A stretch of 64,000 bases of DNA. It comes from Candidatus Peribacteria bacterium. GTDB lineage: Bacteria > Patescibacteriota > Gracilibacteria > Peribacterales > Peribacteraceae. Under the pieces are notes generated by a model. That model was not told where the DNA came from and did no database searches. It saw only the letters and a list, made by a program, of their open reading frames with translations. Each line of letters begins with the position of its first letter. The stretch's first letter is position 1. Below are positions 33,913 through 41,861 of this stretch, piece by piece. The stretch spans positions 327,649 to 391,648 of the forward strand of contig JAHFJN010000001.1 in NCBI GenBank assembly GCA_023245865.1, in the 5' to 3' direction. The position numbers and the translations under genes were made by a program.

Positions 33913-34728
33913 TCATCGAACTGCCTCCAGTTCTGGAAGAACCATATCGGCATGGTTTGCCATGATCCAATCCTTTGAACTCTCCGGAATTGTTCCGTTG
34001 ACAAAGAAATAGTTCACAAGCTTCGCGAGTGCCTCAGCAATCTCCTGGGGCTGGAAGATGTGGTCTTGCACTAAGCCTGCTTCACGACCTGGCACACGCT
34101 TCAGTCTGCTACCAAACATATTCGCCATTCGCACCGCTTTGTCATCATCCGGAAGATGCTTCATCATCTCTGTTCGAATTGCGCCCGGGTAGACAACGGA
34201 AAGTTGAATGCCCGCAGCATCGAGATCCACACGAGCAGCAGAGAGAATATCCGCCTGCTCCATCTTCATGCGCATATATGGTAATGCAGCGGCCTTCGGA
34301 AGTTCTCGAGCGAAGAATGCCGTGACGGAATTCACAACGAGCAGTAACCGCGGATTCGATGGCGTGAAACTCTTCATTCCTTCGATCAGTCGTTCAAGGA
34401 ATGTATTCTGCTGCACACGCAGTGGATCTCGTTGCGACTGATCCTCATGTGTATCAAGGTTTATGGCTGCGATATGTGCAATGACATCTGCACAAGAGAA
34501 CATGATCCTGTTGTAGGGCTCTGATGTAGGGTCAAAGATATCTCCGGCTGAGTGTCCACACGCATTTGTCTCCTGATGCGTCCTCTGCAATTCATCTTTG
34601 CGACGACCGCCAATGAGGCGCATGCTCACACCCTTATTATCCTTGAATTGCATGGCAAGAGCTTTACCAACACCACTGCCGGCTCCTGTTATCTCGATAC
34701 TGTGTGCCGCTAAATTTCCTGATTCCAT
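33913..34728 (-). CDS. Short-chain dehydrogenase/reductase
   Basis: NAD(P)-dependent SDR of 271 aa. Cofactor motif ITGAGSGVGKALA is at about 13-25; the catalytic Tyr-x3-Lys is YMRMK; VYPGAIRTEM follows. The substrate is unknown. The upstream promoter is strong and the leader pyrimidine-rich (TTCTTTATTTTCTTTTC). It stands alone next to tRNA-Pro, with somewhat more AT-rich intergenic flanks, and could be an acquired gene. Confidence 0.88.
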   Translation of the reverse strand: MESGNLAAHSIEITGAGSGVGKALAMQFKDNKGVSMRLIGGRRKDELQRTHQETNACGHSAGDIFDPTSEPYNRIMFSCADVIAHIAAINLDTHEDQSQRDPLRVQQNTFLERLIEGMKSFTPSNPRLLLVVNSVTAFFARELPKAAALPYMRMKMEQADILSAARVDLDAAGIQLSVVYPGAIRTEMMKHLPDDDKAVRMANMFGSRLKRVPGREAGLVQDHIFQPQEIAEALAKLVNYFFVNGTIPESSKDWIMANHADMVLPELEAVR

Positions 34729-34754
34729 GGTTTGAAAAGAAAATAAAGAACGTG

Positions 34755-34782
34755 ATCATATCAATACAATCAATATTGTCAA
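34755..34782 (-). promoter_or_regulatory. SDR gene promoter
   Basis: TTGACA (34777-34782), 16-bp spacer, TATGAT (34755-34760) on the minus strand, followed by a leader of about 20 nt rich in T and C. Confidence 0.65.
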
Positions 34783-34830
34783 ATGATGCTGGCACCATTC
34801 ATCTTCTTTCCGTACGATACCTACTGGTCA

Positions 34831-34907
<77 letters not shown>

Positions 34908-35021
34908 AATCAAAAGTAGCTCCCTCCTTCGTCAGCCTCTGGCTGACTACGGTGGGCAAGCAGTTGGGTCGAGTCCGCCTCCGCGGACGAGCAACTTAAA
35001 AAAAGCCTGCTGTCGTCTGTA

Positions 35022-35105
35022 TTTGGGAGCAGGAGGTCGCGAGTTCACCATTGCAATAAAACAAGTGTCATCCTGAGCTTGCCGAAGGGCCCGCCATCCC
35101 GACCA
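35022..35105 (+). pseudogene. Degenerate partial copy of tRNA-Pro, interrupted by a repeat
   Basis: Positions 35022-35047 are identical (26 bp) to the tRNA-Pro from its anticodon loop to its T loop (34863-34888). After a 42-bp insertion (35048-35089), 35090-35105 match the tRNA 3' end including CCA at 14 of 16 positions. The insertion carries a GTGTCATCCTGAGC-type repeat (35065-35089). It has no 5' half and cannot fold as a tRNA. Confidence 0.8.
35065..35089. repeat. GTGTCATCCTGAGC-type dispersed repeat, copy 1
   Basis: Shares GTGTCATCCTGAGC, then after two bases G(C/T)CGAAGGG, with the copy inside priA at 35482-35506. This copy is inside the tRNA-Pro remnant. The 114 bp between tRNA-Pro and its remnant also hold small hairpins (CAGCC/GGCTG; GTCCGC/GCGGAC). 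Confidence 0.7.
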
Positions 35106-35125
35106 CAGACATGTATGCTGTCGTC

Positions 35126-37093
35126 ATGCATTCCCTCGTTGTCGTCCACTCCCGCAACCCCGGCATCGGCAACGGGCTGACGTATGACCCCGGAGATTTG
35201 AACGTGCAGCCCGGATCACTCGTAAAAGTGAGTTTCCGAAAAAAATTGACGGAGGGAATCGTCGTGAGTATGGATGAAGTGGTGAAAGAGAAAACATACG
35301 AGGTGCTGAAGATGCAGGAAAGCTTAAGCGAAGAACCGTTGCTGAGTGAATCACATTTGAAAACCGCACGATGGATGGCGGGATATTATTTCTGTTCACT
35401 GCGCTCCGCACTCACGCCGTTTTTGCCATCGCCGCCGTGGAGGAGGTTGATCGCAAAGGAACGTGCCTCGGTACAAAAAACGTGTCATCCTGAGCACGTC
35501 GAAGGGTCGACACGTTTTTCACTCGGCATGACACAACTGAACGATGAACAAAAAATCGCTCTTGAATCCATCCGGGCAGACAAGCGCCCCTCGCTTCTCT
35601 TTGGCGTCACCGGCAGCGGCAAAACGGAGGTCTATGCACACTTGATCGCAGATCACATGAAGTCGGGCAAGCAATCGATCGTCCTCGTGCCGGAAATCCT
35701 CCTCACCGAACATATTCTCCACCGCTTCGAGGAATTATTTGATCGCGATTCCATCGCGGTGCTCCACAGTCGACTCACGCCTGTAGCGCGCGCGAAGCAG
35801 TGGAAAAAAATTCGCAGCGGCGAAGTATTTCTTGTGATCGGATCCAGGTCGGCCCTCTTTGCCCCGTGTAAAAATCTCGGCCTCGTGATCATCGACGAAG
35901 AACACGAATGGACGTACAAGAATGAGCAGACACCTCGTTACCATGTACGCGAAACCGCGGAAACGCTCTGTAATTTTTCGAATGCAAAATTGGTTTTCGG
36001 CACAGCGACACCGTCTCTGGAAAGTTGGAAACGAGTGAAGGAGGAGCACTACCACATGGCGCGACTGGAAAAACGCTACCGCGATCAAGCACTCCCGAGC
36101 GTCCGTGTCATTGACCTTGCAGACGTTTGTTTTGGCAAACAGTACCCGTTTTCGCCGCCCCTCCTTGCCGCCATAGAGGAACGACTGAAGCGTGGTGAGC
36201 AGTCTGTTCTCTTTCTGAACCGCAGAGGAATCGCAAGCGCGATGCTGTGCCTTAAGTGCAAGAAACGTTTGATGTCACCCGCATCGCAACTTCCCTACAC
36301 GGTCCACCGCGATGCACGCGGGAATCCCTACCTGCTCGATCATTTTTCGGGAACGAGAGCATCCGTTCCTGTGGCCTGTCCACATTGCGGCACGCATGAA
36401 CTCCTGGAAGTGGGTGCAGGGACGCAACGCCTGGAAGAAGTCATCGGCACACTCTTTCCAAAGGCCCGAGTGCTGCGCGCAGACAGCGACATGCTGCAGA
36501 CCCCTGAGCAGATGCGTGAGCTCCTGCAAAAAATGCGGGACCGCGAAGCAGACATTCTTCTTGGAACACAATCAGTCGTGAAGGGACTCGACCTGCCTGA
36601 GGTCACGCTCGCGGCGGTGCTCATTGCGGATATCGGCCTCTCGCTCCCCCACTTTCGCGCAGGAGAGCGCGTATTTCAACTCCTCACACAGCTGACGGGG
36701 CGCAGCGGCCGCGCGAAGGCCGGGGAAGTGATCATTCAAACTTTTCGACCTGATGCAGCAGAAATTCAAGCGGCCGCGCAGCACCGCACCGTCGAGTATC
36801 TTGAGACGGAACTGCGCCTCCGAACGTCACTTGGCTACCCCCCGCTTACAGAAATGATCCGGTTCATTTTTCGCAGCGTCGATGCATCAACACGCGCGAA
36901 GGAGCTGAAAGAAGAGTTGCTCCAAAAAATAACCGAAAACAAAATAGATGCGCATGTGAGTGCGTCTCCGACGGTCTTTGGCGGAGGAAAAGTGTGGCAC
37001 GTGCTGCTGCGCGGAAAGCACCTGCGATCGATGCTGCCGAATCTGAACCTGACAGACGTGATCGTTGATGTGGATCCGGTGGAATGCTTGTAG
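35126..37093 (+). CDS. priA: Primosomal replication helicase PriA
   Basis: Replication-restart helicase, 655 aa. N-terminal 3'-end-binding domain (1-110), Walker A GVTGSGKTEVY, DEEH box IIDEEHEWTYK, and GTATPSLESW. The zinc region has only two Cys pairs (CLKC and CPHCG, 44 residues apart) where typical PriA has eight cysteines. Helicase motifs QSVVKGLDLPEV and TGRSGRAKAGEV follow. Residues 120-136 (CHPEHVEGSTRFSLGMT) are encoded by a palindromic repeat inserted in frame between the DNA-binding and helicase parts. The start at 35126 is six bases after TATGCT. Confidence 0.94.
   Translation: MHSLVVVHSRNPGIGNGLTYDPGDLNVQPGSLVKVSFRKKLTEGIVVSMDEVVKEKTYEVLKMQESLSEEPLLSESHLKTARWMAGYYFCSLRSALTPFLPSPPWRRLIAKERASVQKTCHPEHVEGSTRFSLGMTQLNDEQKIALESIRADKRPSLLFGVTGSGKTEVYAHLIADHMKSGKQSIVLVPEILLTEHILHRFEELFDRDSIAVLHSRLTPVARAKQWKKIRSGEVFLVIGSRSALFAPCKNLGLVIIDEEHEWTYKNEQTPRYHVRETAETLCNFSNAKLVFGTATPSLESWKRVKEEHYHMARLEKRYRDQALPSVRVIDLADVCFGKQYPFSPPLLAAIEERLKRGEQSVLFLNRRGIASAMLCLKCKKRLMSPASQLPYTVHRDARGNPYLLDHFSGTRASVPVACPHCGTHELLEVGAGTQRLEEVIGTLFPKARVLRADSDMLQTPEQMRELLQKMRDREADILLGTQSVVKGLDLPEVTLAAVLIADIGLSLPHFRAGERVFQLLTQLTGRSGRAKAGEVIIQTFRPDAAEIQAAAQHRTVEYLETELRLRTSLGYPPLTEMIRFIFRSVDASTRAKELKEELLQKITENKIDAHVSASPTVFGGGKVWHVLLRGKHLRSMLPNLNLTDVIVDVDPVECL
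35476..35534. repeat. Palindromic repeat inserted in frame in priA, copy 2
   Basis: Outer ends GTGTCAT (35482-35488) and ATGACAC (35528-35534) are inverted. An 11-bp inverted repeat, AAAAACGTGTC (35476-35486) and GACACGTTTTT (35509-35519), overlaps the left end. It is translated as CHPEHVEG..., with no frameshift. Similar to copy 1 at 35065. Confidence 0.75.
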
Positions 37094-37123
37094 TACACTG
37101 CATCCGATTTCCCCCTTTCCTCT

Positions 37124-38314
37124 ATGAAACGGATCATCGCCTCCGGTGCACTTCTTCTCAGCATCTGCAGCGTCAGCCTTGTGTACGCAAGCCCCGTGAT
37201 CGAACGCGGAGAGGATTCCGCCACGATGCAACTGGGCAACGACCGCTACATCGCGGGAGGAACGGTGGACGTAAAGAACGCAGTGATCGGGGACGCTGTG
37301 ATTATGGGAGGAACGGTTCATATCGCAGCCCCGGTCACAGGTGACGTACAAAGCATTGGAGGAACTGTCACCATTACTGGAAATGTTCGTGGGAATATCC
37401 GCATAGCAGGCGGCAATGTGACGATTGCAGGAAATGTCGGCGGGAATGTGCTTGTCCTCGGCGGTACAGTCACCTTCGCAAAATCCTCCACTGTGGCGGG
37501 CAGCGTGCTCGCGGCGGGCGGACAGGTGACCATCGATGGAACGGTCCAAGGAGATGTCACGGCACAGGGTGGAGCTGTTACGTTGAATGGAACAGTGCGA
37601 GGAAAGACAGACCTGCGCGGTGACGATATTACGTTCAACGGTACCGTACAAAATAGTGCGACGCTGGCCGCACGAACACTCGTAATCAGCCCCAAAGCTC
37701 GCATCAACGGCAATCTCTCGTACTGGAGCAAGGCAGGCGAGCAGAAGTTTAGCACTCTCGTGCAAGGCAAATCGACGTTCGATACCACCCTCCACACCAA
37801 AGAGGTTCCACGCGCAGAGCGTCAAGAATTCCTGGCCGCTGTCATTGCGGTCGTATCGCTCTTTGGGCTCCTCTCCACTGCACTCGTCATTCTGGCGCTT
37901 CAAGTCGCGACAAAAACATTCTTCAAAGACGCAGCAAGGCATGTGATAACAAGTCCATGGCACAGTTTCCTCTGGGGTGTCCTTTTCTTTATTCTCACTC
38001 CCGTTGCCATCGCCATCCTCATGTTGACCGTCATCGGCATTCCTCTCGCACTCGCGCTCCTCGCGCTCTACGTCGTCAGCGTCTTTCTGTCTGTGATAGA
38101 ATCCTCGATCGTTCTTGCGCGATTACTGGAACATAAGCGCAACAAAAAGTGGAGCGGCGTGGCGGCTTTCTTTGTATCACTCCTCACGTTCGTCCTGCTC
38201 AAGATCATCGGGATCATTCCGGTCATCGGTTGGCTGGTAGTTTCTGTCCTCATCTGCATGGCGTACGGCGCGGTACTCAAGACGAAGGTGGAACGCTATA
38301 AGAAGGTGATGTGA
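37124..38314 (+). CDS. Bactofilin-like beta-helix protein with C-terminal membrane domain
   Basis: Exported 396-aa protein. A signal peptide (LLLSICSVSLVYA) is followed by about ten short repeats of the form G-V-G-(N/D)-V--(G/A)GTVT (residues 45-190), a right-handed beta-helix like the bactofilin/polymer-forming family, but outside the membrane. The C-terminal 170 residues hold about four transmembrane helices. Function may be a surface or membrane scaffold. TACACT at 37094 is followed by a leader of about 18 nt (ATTTCCCCCTTTCCTCT). Its 3' end overlaps the trmH-like gene by 19 bp. Confidence 0.8.
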   Translation: MKRIIASGALLLSICSVSLVYASPVIERGEDSATMQLGNDRYIAGGTVDVKNAVIGDAVIMGGTVHIAAPVTGDVQSIGGTVTITGNVRGNIRIAGGNVTIAGNVGGNVLVLGGTVTFAKSSTVAGSVLAAGGQVTIDGTVQGDVTAQGGAVTLNGTVRGKTDLRGDDITFNGTVQNSATLAARTLVISPKARINGNLSYWSKAGEQKFSTLVQGKSTFDTTLHTKEVPRAERQEFLAAVIAVVSLFGLLSTALVILALQVATKTFFKDAARHVITSPWHSFLWGVLFFILTPVAIAILMLTVIGIPLALALLALYVVSVFLSVIESSIVLARLLEHKRNKKWSGVAAFFVSLLTFVLLKIIGIIPVIGWLVVSVLICMAYGAVLKTKVERYKKVM

Positions 38315-38751
38315 TAAAGCGCCATCCCCGCAGCAACCGCAACATTGAGCGACTCCTTGGTCCCAAGCATGGGAATCATAACGGTGGCATCACAGAGTGA
38401 AAGTATGTCTTCGCTGAGGCCCGAGAGCTCGTGCCCGACAATCAAACAAATGCGCCTGGATGGCTTGAATGTCTGAATATTGATCGCATCTTTCGTGATC
38501 TCAAGCGCGACCAGTTGCCAACCTTCTTTTTTCAATTGATGCAAAAGTTGAAGAGGATCTTCGTGGTGCTCCCATGGCACTGCTTCCTCTGCTCCGATCG
38601 CGGTCTTGGTAATCTCACGGCGCGGTGGAACACCTGTGTATCCGGTGAGGTACAACTTCTCGACACCCATCGCATCACACGTTCTAAAAAAAGATCCGAC
38701 GTTCCAGAGGGAGCGAACATTGTGAGCCAGGAGACAGATTCTTTTTTTCAT
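38296..38751 (-). CDS. SpoU/TrmH-family RNA 2'-O-methyltransferase
   Basis: SAM-dependent trefoil-knot methyltransferase of 151 aa. Motif 1 NVRSLWNVGSFFRTCD, motif 2 ICLIVGHELSGLS and motif 3 MIPMLGTKESLNVAVAAGM are complete. It lacks the N-terminal substrate-binding extension, so it resembles short TrmL-like members; the target base is not known. Last gene of the pyrH-frr-trmH series; its ATG overlaps the frr stop as ATGA. Confidence 0.92.
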   Translation of the reverse strand: MKKRICLLAHNVRSLWNVGSFFRTCDAMGVEKLYLTGYTGVPPRREITKTAIGAEEAVPWEHHEDPLQLLHQLKKEGWQLVALEITKDAINIQTFKPSRRICLIVGHELSGLSEDILSLCDATVMIPMLGTKESLNVAVAAGMALYHITFL

Positions 38752-39290
38752 ATTTTCATCACTTCCTCCTCTTTCTTCTTCCGGAGTTCATCAATCTTCG
38801 TATTCATCGCATCGACTTCTTTTTGCAATTCTGCGGTGAGGCTTCCCTTGAGGGTCTCATTCTTTTCGTCTTTGATGTGATCGTGCGCACGCTGGCGGAT
38901 CTGACGAAGGGAAATGCGGGCCTCCTCTGCGAGTTTGTGAACGATCTTCTGGAGCTCCTTGCGACGCTCCTCCGTCATCGAGGGAAGATTGAGACGGATC
39001 ACATTTCCATCATTCATGGGGTTCACGCCGATATTGCTCTGCTGGATCGCCTTCTCGATCGCCTGCAAGACCGAGCGATCCCACGGCTGGATCACGATCG
39101 TCCTCGCATCCTGCACACTGATGCCCGCAACCGCCTTCAGGGACATGCGCTGATCGTACGCATCGACATCGATATGCTCGACCAATGCCGCATTCGCCCT
39201 TCCGGTCTGCAACTTGCCAAATTCCGTTTGCAGGAAATGAAGAACCTTCTCGGCTTCGCAGTGAAATGTCGCAATGCGCGGGTCAGTCAT
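38748..39290 (-). CDS. frr: Ribosome recycling factor
   Basis: Releases the ribosome after termination with EF-G. 180 aa with the family pattern: FGKLQTGRANAALVEHIDVDAY, SVQDARTIVIQPWD, IGVNPMNDGNVIRLNLPSMTEERRKEL and an alpha-helical arm ending KKKEEEVMKI. The start is MTDPRIATF at 39290; a GTG two codons upstream is possible. TATCCT stands seven bases before the ATG. Confidence 0.95.
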   Translation of the reverse strand: MTDPRIATFHCEAEKVLHFLQTEFGKLQTGRANAALVEHIDVDAYDQRMSLKAVAGISVQDARTIVIQPWDRSVLQAIEKAIQQSNIGVNPMNDGNVIRLNLPSMTEERRKELQKIVHKLAEEARISLRQIRQRAHDHIKDEKNETLKGSLTAELQKEVDAMNTKIDELRKKKEEEVMKI

Positions 39291-39310
39291 TGCCACAAGG
39301 ATAGCGTTTC

Positions 39311-39337
39311 ATTCTCAATTTTCAATTCTCAATTTTC
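39311..39337. repeat. Short tandem direct repeat between pyrH and frr
   Basis: The 13-mer ATTCTCAATTTTC occurs at 39311-39323 and 39325-39337, a 14-bp period, in the 58-bp gap between the genes. AT-rich and unlike the flanking coding DNA. Confidence 0.7.
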
Positions 39338-39348
39338 CATTCGCTTGT

Positions 39349-40059
39349 TCACGCATGAACAAGCGTCCCCACCTTCTCACCCATCGCAGCCTTCATCAGA
39401 TTTTTGTGATCGGTGAAGTTGAACACGACGATCGGTAATTTTTGATCCTGACACAGACTGAACGCCGCCTGGTCCATGATGTTCAAGTGCTTCTCGAGCG
39501 CCTCTGCGTAGGTAAGCTCCTTGTAGAGTTTTGCGCTGCGAAACTTCTTGGGGTCTTTGTCATAAATGCCATTCACGTTCGTCGCTTTGAGCACACATTC
39601 GCAATTGAGTTCGAGTGCCCGGAGCGCGGCTGCGGAATCGGTCGTGAAGAACGGGTTTCCGGTACCGCCTGCGCAGATCACGATCCTCCCCTTCTCAAGG
39701 TGCCGAATGACACGGCGGCGGATGTACGGCTCCGCGAGTTGCGGCACTTGGACAGCGGAAGCAACGCGACAAAACACCCCCATCGACTCGAGCGCGGCCT
39801 GAAGAGCCACACTGTTCATGATCGTCGCGAGCATGCCCATGGCATCGCTGGCGGTACGCTCGATGCCGCTGTCAGTAGTGTCGCGGTAACGCCAGATGTT
39901 CCCTCCTCCGACGACGACCACGATCTCCATCCCCTTCCTCGAAACTGCCGCGATGGCAGCCGCGACCTTATGAAGCGTTGGCTGGTGCAATCCTTGGCCT
40001 TTGCCGTCCTTGCTCAGCGCCTCACCGGAGAGCTTGAGCATGATGCGCTTGTAAGTCAT
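39349..40059 (-). CDS. pyrH: Uridylate kinase
   Basis: UMP kinase of the amino-acid-kinase fold, 236 aa. Motifs: MLKLSGEALSKDGKGQG, VVVVGGGNIWRY, DAMGMLATIMNSVALQ, CAGGTGNPFFTTDSAAALRALE, and ATNVNGIYDKDPKK. The ATG at 40059 overlaps the stop of the upstream membrane-protein gene (ATGA), and the operon continues to frr and trmH. The pyrH-frr pairing is a widely conserved neighbourhood. Confidence 0.96.
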   Translation of the reverse strand: MTYKRIMLKLSGEALSKDGKGQGLHQPTLHKVAAAIAAVSRKGMEIVVVVGGGNIWRYRDTTDSGIERTASDAMGMLATIMNSVALQAALESMGVFCRVASAVQVPQLAEPYIRRRVIRHLEKGRIVICAGGTGNPFFTTDSAAALRALELNCECVLKATNVNGIYDKDPKKFRSAKLYKELTYAEALEKHLNIMDQAAFSLCQDQKLPIVVFNFTDHKNLMKAAMGEKVGTLVHA

Positions 40060-40529
40060 AGAGAATGAGTGGGAGGCGGGTTTGGGCTTGGGTTCGGGTT
40101 CAGGATTTGAATGGGCTTTTTTCTGCGGGGTACGAAATGCAGAAGTTGACGGAAGAGGCCGAGGAATGCCGTGAGGGCAGCACGCCAATCGCCTCTGGCG
40201 ATTTGGCCGATGATGACAAGTTCCTTCCATTGACCCTGTACGGCAGCGAGGAAGCCAACGACGCAGTACCCAAGCACAATGAGCTCGAGGAAGCGCCCCA
40301 CCACGGGAACGAGCCAGAAGAGAACGCTAAAGGCAAAAAGCACCATCGCCTGCTTGCTATGAAACCGCACGAACGCGGAGTCTTTACGCGACACATAGAC
40401 AAAGACCGAGAGGATCCATGCATAGCTCAAAGCCGCCATATCGCGGTTCTGCTCGATATCAGTGTTGCCGGCAACAGGAACCGGCGAGATAGGTGCTTGC
40501 GGCTGCTGTGGGTTCATCTGTTCGTTCAT
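40056..40529 (-). CDS. DUF4870/Tic20-like small membrane protein
   Basis: Protein of 157 aa. Polar Pro/Gln-rich N-terminus, then NRDMAALSYAWILSVFVYVS, SAFVRFHSKQAMVLFAFSVLFW, and two or three further hydrophobic segments. The FVRFHSKQA motif is typical of DUF4870/Tic20-like proteins of unknown function. The C-terminal tail (NPNPSPNPPPTHSL) is encoded by a degenerate AACCC-rich tract and looks disordered. TATACT lies seven bases before the chosen ATG (MNEQMN); another ATG two codons upstream is too close to that -10. First gene of the pyrH operon. Confidence 0.78.
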   Translation of the reverse strand: MNEQMNPQQPQAPISPVPVAGNTDIEQNRDMAALSYAWILSVFVYVSRKDSAFVRFHSKQAMVLFAFSVLFWLVPVVGRFLELIVLGYCVVGFLAAVQGQWKELVIIGQIARGDWRAALTAFLGLFRQLLHFVPRRKKPIQILNPNPSPNPPPTHSL

Positions 40530-40591
40530 CCTCATAAGTATAGCATAAAGTGGCATAGTCGTTTGCTCAATCCGAACCCCTCATTCAAAGA

Positions 40592-40628
40592 GTCCCAATT
40601 GACAATTGGGACATAATTGCTAGATAAT
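40592..40628 (+). promoter_or_regulatory. Promoter with inverted-repeat operator, methyltransferase gene
   Basis: A perfect inverted repeat, arms GTCCCAATT and AATTGGGAC around GAC (40592-40612), contains the -35 TTGACA (40599-40604). GATAAT (40623-40628) follows after 18 bp and is six bases before the ATG. A repressor site is inferred from its position. Confidence 0.6.
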
Positions 40629-40634
40629 GCAATC

Positions 40635-41741
40635 ATGAACGAACGAGATTTGCCACAGGTCGGGTTACTCAAAAGATCAATCGCAAGTAAAAAAGTATAC
40701 GCACAATCTTTCATAAAAACCGCCATAACTTATAATGAACACGAGATATACGATCGCATGTCTGGCTTCATAGAAATGGCACAAAAAATCCAACAAGAGC
40801 GTCACGATCTACCACTCAAGCGACCAATCATTCACATTGATATAGGCTGCGGCACCGGACACTTGCTTGGAAAGATGGCTGATCAATACAAAGAGCGTAA
40901 TCGGAATTTTTGCCTCATCGGTATTGAGATCAATGAAATCCTCGCACGATATTCAGTGGAACAATTGCTTTCGCAAGGACAGACAGTGAGCAGTCATATT
41001 CATTCGAGAGAAGGGGTGGAATTCAGTGACGGCAGACATATTTTGCGACGCACATTTCCCTTCAATGAACATTCCTTGCAGATGGTGGACGTGACATCCG
41101 ACCAACAAATTGTCATCGTGCAGGACGATGCTCGCAATAGACTGGAAATCCTCAGTCGCATACTTTCAAATTTGCATCGAATGAACATCACCCACGTTGA
41201 CAGTATTTCTTTTGGGCTTCCCGGACTTGGAGCGGATGTCGCAATGCAAGACTCCAAAGATTTGCATTTAAGTAACGAAATACTTACGCGAAAAGAATGC
41301 GGCAAAGTCGTTCAGGCACTCACAGCACGAACAGCGCAGATGGCAAATGAGGTGCTGGGAGTGGGAGGACTGCTTCTCTGTTTTATGCGTCTGGATAATG
41401 GGAAAAAGTTGCGCGAAATGTACAGACAGATAACGAGAAAAGAATTTCCAGTAGATGCAGAAGAGCAATTATTTGCGAAGATGCACCTTGCACAGTCCGT
41501 ACTTGGGCCAGATGCAAAAAAGTTTTACTCCAGAGTTGGTGCTGTACTCTATCCTGCATTTAACGAAGTGGAGATGAAGGGCAATATGCAATACAGCACT
41601 TATTCGATGCATGAAGAGAAAACAGGAAAACCAAACCTAAGCGGAGATATGGATTTATATGCCCTTGGCCTTGTTCGGGCTGATTTGCACGGACCCGGAA
41701 TAAGCAGCATGCAAATGAATGGTACCCCCGGCAGGAATTGA
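40635..41741 (+). CDS. Putative SAM-dependent methyltransferase, 368 aa
   Basis: A Rossmann-type SAM-binding motif IHIDIGCGTGHLLGKMA lies at about 65-81, followed by LIGIEINEILARYS. The remaining 230 residues are not recognised (SFGLPGLGADVAMQDSKDLHL, LGVGGLLLCFMRLDNGKKL). The substrate is unknown. Its last seven codons (ending NGTPGRN) are antisense to tRNA-Arg. The promoter region contains a perfect inverted repeat over the -35. Composition is more AT-rich than neighbours, consistent with possible acquisition. Confidence 0.75.
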   Translation: MNERDLPQVGLLKRSIASKKVYAQSFIKTAITYNEHEIYDRMSGFIEMAQKIQQERHDLPLKRPIIHIDIGCGTGHLLGKMADQYKERNRNFCLIGIEINEILARYSVEQLLSQGQTVSSHIHSREGVEFSDGRHILRRTFPFNEHSLQMVDVTSDQQIVIVQDDARNRLEILSRILSNLHRMNITHVDSISFGLPGLGADVAMQDSKDLHLSNEILTRKECGKVVQALTARTAQMANEVLGVGGLLLCFMRLDNGKKLREMYRQITRKEFPVDAEEQLFAKMHLAQSVLGPDAKKFYSRVGAVLYPAFNEVEMKGNMQYSTYSMHEEKTGKPNLSGDMDLYALGLVRADLHGPGISSMQMNGTPGRN

Positions 41742-41795
41742 ACCTGCGGCCAATAGGTTAGAAACCTACTGCTCTATCCACTGAGCTACGGGGGC
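41720..41795 (-). tRNA. tRNA-Arg (UCU)
   Basis: 76 nt on the minus strand. Acceptor GCCCCCG/CGGGGGT with a G-U first pair, D arm GCTC...GAGC, anticodon loop TTTCTAA (anticodon TCT), T loop GTTCAAT, discriminator A and encoded CCA. Its 3' end overlaps the stop of the convergent methyltransferase gene by 22 bp. Confidence 0.95.
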
Positions 41796-41861
41796 ACTGT
41801 CCTTCCCTCATTTTACCAGAAAGACCGCATACCCGACACGGATGTCATCAAAAAAGAATGT

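Noticed and set aside
35005-35047. tRNA-Pro copy with an intron in its anticodon loop
   Set aside because: The upstream match is only GCCTGCT and the 5' half of the tRNA is missing, so it is a partial duplication and not an intron-bearing gene.
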